A stretch of 21,700 nucleotides of DNA from a virus: positions 1 through 21,700 of IMG/VR virus record IMGVR_UViG_3300047557_002910; one strand, written 5' to 3'. Positions 15,824 through 20,839 of the stretch are shown in pieces. The position numbers and the translations under genes are program-made. Numbering within the stretch: the stretch's first letter is position 1; the number at the start of each line of letters is the position of its first letter. Under the pieces are notes generated by a model. The model did no database searches. It was not told the DNA's origin and worked only from the letters and a program-made list of their open reading frames with translations.

Positions 15824-16642
15824 ATGATATTTCTGCACTCTTCGGCCCGCCGCGCCTCCTCCCAAATTATCAGTGCCCTTTCCCAATGGTTCAAAGCTGC
15901 GTTTGCATCCCGCTGCGCTCAGGTTTGGCTCTGGTACACCTCCCACGCAGAAAGCTATACCCCTTCACGCGAGCAAGCCAAACGCGAATTGGGCCTAAGC
16001 GACTGGATTTTGACGCGGTGCCTACGCGCGCTCGAACGCCTCGGCCTGGCCGCTTTGGATCTGACCCGGCAAAAGGGGAAAGCGGGGTGCTGGAAAGTGT
16101 TTAAACGCCCAGTATTTACGCCGGTTAGCACCCCGGTTTTGCCCCCCAATTTTTGCCCCCCAAACGACCCCTTTTTGCCCCCCAATAATTGCCCCCCTTT
16201 AGGTAAACAAGAAGAGTCTAAGGTAAAAAATACAAACCCCACCCCTAAGCCCGCCAAACCCGACCCCGTTTACACAGAACCAAAACAGGGAGGGGGGGAT
16301 ATTGATCGTTTTGTGGATGCTTACCCTAAAGACTTCGAGGGCAGCGAGAATCACAGGCGCTTTGCCAAGCAGCACTTGCGCAACATCCAAAAAAACATGC
16401 AGCCTAACGAATTCGATCAATTCTTAGGCGATTTGTACGCGGATATACAATACCGGTTAAAAAACTGCCACTACTGGCGCGCCGAGAACTACCGGCCCAA
16501 CGTTGCCCGCTATGTGGCTGAGGAGTTATGGCAAACCGCGATATGCCCTAAAACGCATTCTAAGCCCCATACAGCCCCCTCGCGCTCAGTGAGGGACCTC
16601 AGCCTAGCCGACGAGCTGAACGACCGAAGCTGGGCCACCTGA
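15824..16642 (+). CDS. Replication initiation protein, winged helix plus loader-like C-terminus, 272 aa
   Basis: A stop codon upstream in frame makes ATG 15824 the first good start; its Shine-Dalgarno is weak, so expression may be low or controlled. Residues ~30-95 form a helix-turn-helix/winged-helix domain (YTPSREQAKRELGLSDWILT, then RCLRALERLGLAALDL) like those of phage replication proteins of the lambda O / replisome-organiser type. Residues ~100-158 are a Pro-rich linker. Residues ~158-240 form a helical domain (DIDRFVDAYPKDFEG; NHRRFAKQHLRNIQKNM; YRPNVARYVAEELW) that could load a helicase. The linker DNA carries four GC-rich repeats, as lambda ori lies inside gene O. No Rep-3 or RepA family motif was seen. 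The exact family is unproved. Confidence 0.72.
   Translation: MIFLHSSARRASSQIISALSQWFKAAFASRCAQVWLWYTSHAESYTPSREQAKRELGLSDWILTRCLRALERLGLAALDLTRQKGKAGCWKVFKRPVFTPVSTPVLPPNFCPPNDPFLPPNNCPPLGKQEESKVKNTNPTPKPAKPDPVYTEPKQGGGDIDRFVDAYPKDFEGSENHRRFAKQHLRNIQKNMQPNEFDQFLGDLYADIQYRLKNCHYWRAENYRPNVARYVAEELWQTAICPKTHSKPHTAPSRSVRDLSLADELNDRSWAT
16137..16197 (+). repeat. Four iteron-like TTTTGCCCCCCAA repeats inside the replication gene (origin candidate)
   Basis: The G of GCCCCCC lies at 16141, 16155, 16177 and 16191, giving spacings of 14, 22 and 14 bases. The first three share TTTTGCCCCCCAA; the fourth is ATTGCCCCCCTTT. Because 14 and 22 are not multiples of three, the same DNA is read as Leu-Pro-Pro-Asn in copies 1 and 3 and as Cys-Pro-Pro in copies 2 and 4. 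The DNA rather than the peptide therefore appears to be conserved. An AT-rich stretch follows (16198-16240). The layout matches lambdoid origins. Confidence 0.7.
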
Positions 16643-16830
16643 TGGGCCAGCACGACGACACAAGCCGGTCATGGGCAGGCCTACCGCTTAACCCTGGCGA
16701 CGTTTCCCACTACCGCGAACCGCGCCCCGAGCGACCCACGCGGGAGCATCATCGGATCACTTCCGAAAACCTAGAAGCGAGCCGAAAAATTTTGGATCGT
16801 ATTCGGCAAATTTTGAGCGAGGAGGAGTGA
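16642..16830 (+). CDS. Small hypothetical protein, 62 aa
   Basis: The ATG overlaps the replication gene's stop by one base (TGATG), which suggests translational coupling, as no clear Shine-Dalgarno is present. The first ~35 residues are polar and Pro/Arg-rich (YREPRPERPTREHHRITSEN). The end is an amphipathic helix (LEASRKILDRIRQILSEEE). I do not recognise it. A replication accessory or helicase-loading helper is possible only because of its place directly after the initiator. Confidence 0.6.
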   Translation: MGQHDDTSRSWAGLPLNPGDVSHYREPRPERPTREHHRITSENLEASRKILDRIRQILSEEE

Positions 16831-16832
16831 TC

Positions 16833-17036
16833 ATGCGAGGCGCAAAAGCAGCCATTAAATCATTCAGGCAAGCGCACATAGACAAGGCCCACCCCTGCAA
16901 CCGCTCCAAATTTTCAGTGGCTCAGGATGTGGACCGGTTTTTAGCTAACGGGGGGATTATTCAGCGGGTCGAAACAAAATGCGCCCCCTGCAGGCCTGGC
17001 CAACAACTAGGCGAGCTATGGGGGAACCTATGCTAA
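16833..17036 (+). CDS. Small hypothetical protein with CxxC, 67 aa
   Basis: ATG 16833 follows GGAGGAG at good spacing; a GTG two codons earlier overlaps the previous gene. The protein is basic at the N-terminus (RGAKAAIKSFRQAHIDKAHP). It has 'VAQDVDRFLANGGIIQRVE', an 'FLAxGGxIxxV' pattern seen in many small phage proteins of unknown role, and ends with a CAPC motif. One zinc-binding CxxC alone is not diagnostic. It overlaps the nuclease gene by seven bases. Confidence 0.62.
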   Translation: MRGAKAAIKSFRQAHIDKAHPCNRSKFSVAQDVDRFLANGGIIQRVETKCAPCRPGQQLGELWGNLC

Positions 17037-17362
17037 CCAGCCGAACACCCACCAAAGAGGAGCGGGAGTGGCTGCAGTGGTGTTTTCAGATTCCATGCCT
17101 GGCGTGTAAACACTTTGCCGGCGTCCATGACACCCCAGCGGAGTATCACCACACGCGCGGCAAAACGGATCCCGGCGCGCACCTAGACGGGTTTTGCTTA
17201 TGCGAACGGCACCACCGTATTTCAGACACCCACCACCCCAAGCGGTGGATCAGCCGCCACGGTGACGGCAAGCGCCTATTCGAGGCGCGCTATTGCAAAG
17301 AGGGGGAATTCTTAGCCCTTCAGCGCAAAGAAGTGGAGGCGTTAAAACGATGTCTAGTGTAG
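17030..17362 (+). CDS. HNH-type / Ref-like nuclease, 110 aa
   Basis: ATG 17030 (MLTSRTPTKEERE) follows GGGGGAACCT; starts at 17018 and 16979 are open but lie inside the previous gene. Metal-binding residues are arranged as C23-x-x-C26, H40-H41, H51, C56-x-C58, H61-H62 and H68-H69, with 'YHHTRGKTDPGAHLDGFCLC' as the core. This resembles the RecA-dependent nuclease Ref of phage P1 and similar HNH proteins encoded in phage Nin-type regions. It may process recombination intermediates or host DNA. The gene is in a tightly packed cluster after the initiator. The HNH fold is likely; the Ref-like identity is less certain. Confidence 0.75.
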   Translation: MLTSRTPTKEEREWLQWCFQIPCLACKHFAGVHDTPAEYHHTRGKTDPGAHLDGFCLCERHHRISDTHHPKRWISRHGDGKRLFEARYCKEGEFLALQRKEVEALKRCLV

Positions 17363-17682
17363 TCACCACCGAGCGCATGGAAGAGGCGGTTTTGTACCTC
17401 AGCCGTACCGACGAGGCCCTAGCATCTGCGCGAGCGCGTTTTAACGGCCTGAGGGAGTCGGCCAAAGTCGTTAAGGCCATGGCTTATCAGCGCTCAATTA
17501 GTTCGGTTGCGGCCCAAAAAGAGCAGGACGCAATAAGCAGCGCCCAATACCGCGAGCACCTTAACAAGATGCAGGATGCCGAGTACGAATACATGCTTTT
17601 GCAGACCAAACGCGAAACAGAAACAGTGATCATTGACTGCTGGCGCAGCCTCAATGCCGCCCGCACCAAGGGGATCCTATGA
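17350..17682 (+). CDS. Conserved phage helical protein of unknown function, 110 aa
   Basis: ATG 17350 overlaps the nuclease stop by 13 bases and has GGAGG about ten bases upstream. The pattern is helical throughout: 'YLSRTDEALASARARFNGLR', then 'AMAYQRSISSVAAQKEQDAI', then 'YREHLNKMQDAEYEYMLLQT', then 'KRETETVIIDCWRSLNAART'. I recall phage proteins with the 'TDEE...A..A......S.......EY......DA..EYE.L..KR..A...I..WRSLNA.R' pattern encoded just before a small endonuclease, as here. Their function is unknown. The ATGA junction with the next gene argues for stoichiometric co-expression with that nuclease. Confidence 0.72.
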   Translation: MSSVVTTERMEEAVLYLSRTDEALASARARFNGLRESAKVVKAMAYQRSISSVAAQKEQDAISSAQYREHLNKMQDAEYEYMLLQTKRETETVIIDCWRSLNAARTKGIL

Positions 17683-18059
17683 CCGAAAGCAACGGCGAGC
17701 GCGCAATGGAAACCTGGCTGATTTACTTACGCCAGCCCTACGAAAAACAATACCACTTCGCCCGCCACCTCATCGGCAACCCAACCAAAGGGATCCGCGC
17801 CGCCCTGGCCAAAATAGGCCTAAAAGATTGGCGTTTTGATTTTGCACTGCCCGAGCTTAAGATTGCGGTAGAGGTCGAGGGAGGGGTTTTTGTGAATGGT
17901 GGCCACAATCGCGGGGCCTATTACACGGACAATTGCCGCAAATACAACGCGGCCACCCTGGCAGGCTGGCGGGTGTTTCGATTCACCACGGCAATGGTTA
18001 CAAGCGGCGACGCATTTTTAGTGATTAAGGCGGCAATCAATGAACACGTTACTAAATGA
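17679..18059 (+). CDS. DUF559 / Vsr-like endonuclease, 126 aa
   Basis: The ATG overlaps the previous stop as ATGA, with AAGGGGA upstream. The core 'WRFDFALPELKIAVEVEGG' gives D54 and E65-x-E67, the usual PD-(D/E)XK layout of the DUF559/Vsr superfamily. 'GGHNRGAYYTDNCRKYNAATLAGWRVFRFT' then provides the lysine- and arginine-rich helix and the final 'GWxVxRF' strand typical of the group. The length fits a single-domain enzyme. In phages such proteins may act as structure-specific or resolvase-like nucleases; the substrate cannot be read from sequence. With the HNH protein it forms a two-nuclease cluster after the replication gene. Confidence 0.83.
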   Translation: MTESNGERAMETWLIYLRQPYEKQYHFARHLIGNPTKGIRAALAKIGLKDWRFDFALPELKIAVEVEGGVFVNGGHNRGAYYTDNCRKYNAATLAGWRVFRFTTAMVTSGDAFLVIKAAINEHVTK

Positions 18060-18240
18060 ATTCCGGGCCATAGTTGCCCAAGCAAAGCGCAAACAAATTA
18101 AAGGGCCTGAAGAGGAGGCCCTAATTGCAGCGGGGAACGCGGTAGAATATTTACTGCAGCACTACGCGCCAGATGAGCGCGCCGAAATTTTTGAGGGTAT
18201 TACAGCCCCTTCAACTTCCGACCATTATTTATCTCGTTAA
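18040..18240 (+). CDS. Small hypothetical protein, 66 aa
   Basis: The start has AAGGCGG upstream and lies 20 bases inside the endonuclease gene. The protein is helical, with a charged N-terminal part (LLNEFRAIVAQAKRKQIKGP) and an Ala/Glu helix (EEEALIAAGNAVEYLLQHYA). It is the last rightward gene of the replication cluster. Its final 41 bases overlap the tail of the convergent ribbon-helix-helix gene, so the two transcripts would be antisense to each other here. I see no domain that gives a function. Confidence 0.62.
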   Translation: MNTLLNEFRAIVAQAKRKQIKGPEEEALIAAGNAVEYLLQHYAPDERAEIFEGITAPSTSDHYLSR

Positions 18241-18412
18241 TAGTCTTGTCTGAAGCCAGGCGCCCTTGGTAGCCTGCAATTGCGCGCGTGGTAATATCGC
18301 GCATTAATTCAGATACAGTGATATTCATTGCATCAGCTACGCGCTCGACCTTAAATTGCAGCTCGCGCCTACATTTAAAAGTGATAATGCAATCTTTAAT
18401 CTTTTTGGCCAT
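18200..18412 (-). CDS. Ribbon-helix-helix (Arc/CopG-like) regulator, 70 aa
   Basis: ATG 18412 (MAKKIKDCIITFKCRR) has GAGG five bases upstream; the frame extends 16 codons further, but through the previous gene. A strand (CIITFKCRRELQFKV) is followed by a helix (ERVADAMNI) and a second helix (TVSELMRDITTRAIAGYQG), the order of an Arc-type fold. The basic first strand would contact DNA. It is the last gene of the long leftward operon and probably represses a phage promoter. Its coding end overlaps the convergent gene by 41 bases. It differs in sequence from the ParA partner, so the two should have different operators. Confidence 0.78.
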   Translation of the reverse strand: MAKKIKDCIITFKCRRELQFKVERVADAMNITVSELMRDITTRAIAGYQGRLASDKTINEINNGRKLKGL

Positions 18413-18578
18413 AACCACCTCGTTTACACGGCTCGCATTTAGGGATAACAGGGGCGCCAATCAGGCGGGCATAAGCGGCTAATAATTCCCGCTCGCTCAT
18501 GCCGGCAACTTGAATGCGCTGATCTAATAGGGCGCGCTTAATTCTCAAGCGCTCCCACAAAGGCAACGGGGCGCACAT
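18396..18578 (-). CDS. Small hypothetical protein with C-terminal CxxC, 60 aa
   Basis: The ATG starts three bases after the stop of the upstream gene, directly behind the motif CGTGTAAACG; no Shine-Dalgarno is visible, so reinitiation is likely. It has a basic helical N-terminus (PLWERLRIKRALLDQRIQVA), 'GMSERELLAAYARLIGAPVI' and a 'KCEPCKRGG' tail that could bind a metal. The gene overlaps the regulator's start by 17 bases. The same GTGTAAAC motif is translated here as part of the CxxC tail. Function unknown. Confidence 0.6.
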   Translation of the reverse strand: MCAPLPLWERLRIKRALLDQRIQVAGMSERELLAAYARLIGAPVIPKCEPCKRGGYGQKD

Positions 18579-18581
18579 CGT

Positions 18582-18773
18582 TTACACGCTCTTAACAATG
18601 GCCGGGGTATTTTCAATACTAACCCCAGCACTGCCCGCCCAAAATTCATACATAGGGCGGTCAGTTGCGAGTGAATGCGCGGCCTTTTCTTCAGTGGGGA
18701 AGCGGCCAAGTACAGATTTGCCGCACACGATACAAAAAAAGCGGCCAATGGGTTTTATTTCTAATTTATTCAC
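18582..18773 (-). CDS. Small CxxC protein, 63 aa (GTG start)
   Basis: I choose GTG 18773 (then NKLEIKPIGRFFCIVCG), which overlaps the upstream stop by eight bases and has GAGG nine bases before it; ATG codons further upstream lie inside the neighbouring gene. FFCIVCGKSVLGRF forms a C14-x-x-C17 knuckle next to a hydrophobic strand. The remainder is compact (FPTEEKAAHSLATDRPMYEF). One CxxC without a second pair does not make a full zinc ribbon. It ends in the GTGTAAACG motif, whose TAA is its stop. Function unknown. Confidence 0.6.
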   Translation of the reverse strand: MNKLEIKPIGRFFCIVCGKSVLGRFPTEEKAAHSLATDRPMYEFWAGSAGVSIENTPAIVKSV

Positions 18774-19086
18774 CTTGCGCCACCTCTGAGCATTTAGAAA
18801 TAAGGGCGCGCGCATTGCACAGCCATACAGGTTCCCCCTCTGCGCGCGAGTCGGTAGCGCCTGAGACCTCAAAACCTGCAGCCTCTATTGCATCCATTAA
18901 TAACTCACAAAGGTCATAACGGGAAACCTCAATTTTTGCCGCCTGAGGATCCCCATAATTCCAGCCAACAGACAAACGAATAATAAAAGCCTGCTCAGTG
19001 TTGAGCGTTCCCGCGCGTTCCGCTTTAAGAAGTGCCGCCGCTTGTTGATAAGCTCCCGCCTTTACTGCCAAAGATACTAAATTCAT
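18766..19086 (-). CDS. Hypothetical early protein, 106 aa
   Basis: The ATG follows AGGGGCGG. The N-terminal half is helical (LAVKAGAYQQAAALLKAERA), followed by 'NTEQAFIIRLSVGWNYGDPQ', and the second half has 'RYDLCELLMDAIEAAGFEV'. It is acidic overall, without membrane segments. It lies in the middle of the leftward operon, with a CGTTTACACG copy 26 bases before its start. I do not recognise a family. The gene is supported by its ribosome-binding site, operon position and lack of a competing frame. Confidence 0.65.
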   Translation of the reverse strand: MNLVSLAVKAGAYQQAAALLKAERAGTLNTEQAFIIRLSVGWNYGDPQAAKIEVSRYDLCELLMDAIEAAGFEVSGATDSRAEGEPVWLCNARALISKCSEVAQGE

Positions 19087-19115
19087 AATCCGCCCCTATT
19101 AAAAAATAAACCCGT

Positions 19116-19358
19116 TTACACGCATTCAACTGCGCGGAATTCTTTTTTAGCCTCCTTGCCGCGCTGACTTACTGCATAATCGTTAAGCTCGCGCCAAAAT
19201 TTTAATTTATCCTCCACCTCTTCAGGGGGCACATTAATATTAAGCACCTCCCAAGCTGACCACACTAATTCAGTGCGCGCAAAACATCCGTTATAACAGC
19301 GCTTTTGTGGGTCGGTGTTGAGCACAATAGTTACCCGTGTTTCAATATTAAAAGCCAT
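19116..19358 (-). CDS. Hypothetical early protein, 80 aa
   Basis: The start codon is four bases behind the TGTGTAAACG motif copy at 19361-19370; a GAGG just upstream of the motif is the only Shine-Dalgarno candidate. The N-terminus is a strand-rich segment (FNIETRVTIVLNTDPQKRCY) with two cysteines (CYNGC). The rest is a Trp-containing helix (TELVWSAWEVLNINVPPEEV; EDKLKFWRELNDYAVSQRG) ending KEAKKEFRAVECV. Its stop lies within the next CGTGTAAACG copy. The family is unknown. Confidence 0.65.
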   Translation of the reverse strand: MAFNIETRVTIVLNTDPQKRCYNGCFARTELVWSAWEVLNINVPPEEVEDKLKFWRELNDYAVSQRGKEAKKEFRAVECV

Positions 19359-19372
19359 ACCGTTTACACACC

Positions 19373-19912
19373 TCAGCTATTCAGCCACTCGTCATAAGTT
19401 TTAAGAGGGGCACCATTGCGCGTTATATCCCCGCCCTGGCCATTGTCCGCACAAGATAAATAAATTTTGTACTCGTCATAGTTCGAGCCTCGTACCTGAG
19501 TCTGATAGCTCGCGCGCACGTCAGGCAGGGGTAACCGCGCGCGGTAGGCGCGGTATGAGAGATAACCGGCATCATAGCCAGCCTGATAAGCAGCAGGCCG
19601 CTCACCTTGCGCTTGTTTAAAGCCATTTTCTGCCGCCAGTGTTCCGTCATAGTAGCCAGCCTTAAAATCAGCGCCTAATATCACTGACAATTGGTCAGCC
19701 GATAAAAAGCGCGCCTGTGCTGGATTATCCAGGCTCCAAAAACAGGGGCGACAATTAAGAGTCGCAGCAAAATCAATCGCCGCCTTTAACCCTAATGCAG
19801 GATCCTTCAACCCCTGAAAACGTTTTAATATATCGCCGCACTCAACAAAATAGCAGCCAGTGTGCCCGCCAATTTGCGAACTAGGATAGGCATAGCCAAT
19901 TCGATAATTCAT
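19373..19912 (-). CDS. Hypothetical early protein, 179 aa
   Basis: The start has a GGGGGG tract three bases upstream. The protein is cysteine-containing and aromatic-rich: 'SSQIGGHTGCYFVECGDILK', 'FAATLNCRPCFWSLDNPAQA' and a Tyr-rich centre (YQAGYDAGYLSYRAYRARLP). The 'AYQAGYDAGYLSYRAYRAR' part resembles repeats of short helical hairpins (a 'GYxxG' pattern also appears earlier as FKAGYDGTLAAENGFKQAQ-like spacing). No catalytic motif can be named. It is the second largest product of the leftward operon, after the SprT-like protein, and a candidate for a host-takeover or anti-defence function by location only. Confidence 0.68.
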   Translation of the reverse strand: MNYRIGYAYPSSQIGGHTGCYFVECGDILKRFQGLKDPALGLKAAIDFAATLNCRPCFWSLDNPAQARFLSADQLSVILGADFKAGYYDGTLAAENGFKQAQGERPAAYQAGYDAGYLSYRAYRARLPLPDVRASYQTQVRGSNYDEYKIYLSCADNGQGGDITRNGAPLKTYDEWLNS

Positions 19913-19920
19913 AAACCCCC

Positions 19921-20274
19921 CTAATTATTGCTAGGCATTGATTGAAGTATGTTAGAAATAGCCTCCAACTGGTCGGCGCTAACATTGATCCATCTGGTTT
20001 CCCCGCCTACGTCGCCTTTGATTTTCAAAACGCCTGCCACATGATTTAGGCGCGGCTGTTTAATGCGCTCAAATTGAGAACGCACATAAGCGGCATGATC
20101 CTTGTGCAATGCTGCCCGCGCCTCAGATAACAAACTATAAGAATGCAGCAGCACTGCCGCGCAATCCTGAGTACGCAAAAAAGCAATGGCGCCTTTATGG
20201 TCGTCGATGTTTATCCCCTCATTGATCAGCAACGTTTTAACGTGATTTTCTATGCCTTGCGCAAAATTGCTCAT
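19921..20274 (-). CDS. Hypothetical early protein, 117 aa
   Basis: The ATG has GGGCGGTAAT upstream. The first ~70 residues are helical (FAQGIENHVKTLLINEGINI; AVLLHSYSLLSEARAALHKD). 'VAGVLKIKGDVGGETRWINV' is a strand pair, and the end is a helix (SADQLEAISNILQSM). It contains no cysteine pairs and no signal peptide. The gap to the next gene is eight bases, so it shares the leftward transcript. It has the same length as its upstream neighbour (117 residues), but I see no clear similarity between them. Confidence 0.66.
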   Translation of the reverse strand: MSNFAQGIENHVKTLLINEGINIDDHKGAIAFLRTQDCAAVLLHSYSLLSEARAALHKDHAAYVRSQFERIKQPRLNHVAGVLKIKGDVGGETRWINVSADQLEAISNILQSMPSNN

Positions 20275-20287
20275 ATTACCGCCCTAG

Positions 20288-20641
20288 TTATTGATTAAAA
20301 TTATTGCGGCGATTTTCTACCATATCGCCGATAGTGGTAACGCGATAATTACCGCGCCAATATATTAAAGTGCCCGCGTAGCAATCGCCCGCGTTTAGGT
20401 ATTCAAGATATTCGCTATCATCGTTTGAAATAGCCCCCACACCATGAAAATCTCCTAATTCATTTAGCGCGTTAAGAATTAAATGAGCGCGGGAAGGCAG
20501 GTTGCGGCATGAGCGCACCAAATAATCGTTTTCAGGCAGATCTAAAAGCTCATTTTTGTCCATCTCAAGGATTGCGCGCGCCTTTTTGGCGTTATCTGCA
20601 AAAATGGTGGCTAGGGTTTTGATTGAGGGCAAATTAGCCAT
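20288..20641 (-). CDS. Hypothetical early protein, 117 aa
   Basis: The start codon is three bases after the upstream stop; its Shine-Dalgarno is weak, which suggests coupling. A helical N-terminus (IKTLATIFADNAKKARAILE) leads to an acidic middle (GVGAISNDDSEYLEYLNAGD) and a final strand pair (CYAGTLIYWRGNYRVTTIGD), ending MVENRRNNFNQ. No known domain is apparent. It belongs to the leftward cluster. Confidence 0.65.
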   Translation of the reverse strand: MANLPSIKTLATIFADNAKKARAILEMDKNELLDLPENDYLVRSCRNLPSRAHLILNALNELGDFHGVGAISNDDSEYLEYLNAGDCYAGTLIYWRGNYRVTTIGDMVENRRNNFNQ

Positions 20642-20644
20642 GGT

Positions 20645-20839
20645 TTAGGACTCCAACGAAATAAAAAGGCGGCAAGTGTCAGGCGTTACGCCTACGCCAG
20701 TACCAAAATCAACGCGCACAGCAGTTAACTTGGGATCCTTGCGCAGGCAATCGCGTTTACACGAACTGGATGAGCAACCGGCCAAACCGGAAAGGCACCC
20801 ACCGATGAGGGCAGTGCCTGAATCTATAACCTTATTCAT
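20645..20839 (-). CDS. Small putative lipoprotein, 64 aa
   Basis: ATG 20839 (MNKVIDSGTALIGGC) overlaps the SprT-like gene's stop by eight bases, with GGCGAGG at the overlap. The N-terminus has one Lys, a short hydrophobic stretch and the sequence LSGLAGC, which fits a signal-peptidase-II lipobox with Cys22 as the lipidated residue. SSSSCKRDC follows. The hydrophobic core is short and interrupted by Asp6 and Gly residues, so secretion is uncertain. If it is a lipoprotein it could act at the cell surface, for example in superinfection exclusion; that is speculation. Alternatively it is a small cysteine-rich cytoplasmic protein. Confidence 0.55.
   Translation of the reverse strand: MNKVIDSGTALIGGCLSGLAGCSSSSCKRDCLRKDPKLTAVRVDFGTGVGVTPDTCRLFISLES

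Larger units (their letters stand above)
18421..19370 (-). repeat. CGTTTACAC(G/A) motif repeated at four gene junctions of the leftward operon
   Basis: Copies are at 18421-18430, 18579-18588, 19113-19122 and 19361-19370. Read leftward each is (C/T)GTGTAAACG. Three end 3-8 bases before a start codon; the 19113 copy is 26 bases before one. In two copies (18579, 19113) the TAA inside the motif is the stop codon of the gene upstream. Ten more GTTTACAC cores occur elsewhere in the window in either orientation, mostly inside genes. It may be an operator, a translation-coupling element or a protein-binding site. Confidence 0.6.

Noticed and set aside
18200-18578. 60-residue gene plus ribbon-helix-helix gene as a toxin-antitoxin pair
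   Set aside because: The RHH gene is downstream, the 60-residue product resembles no toxin I know, and both are part of a longer operon with similar small genes.
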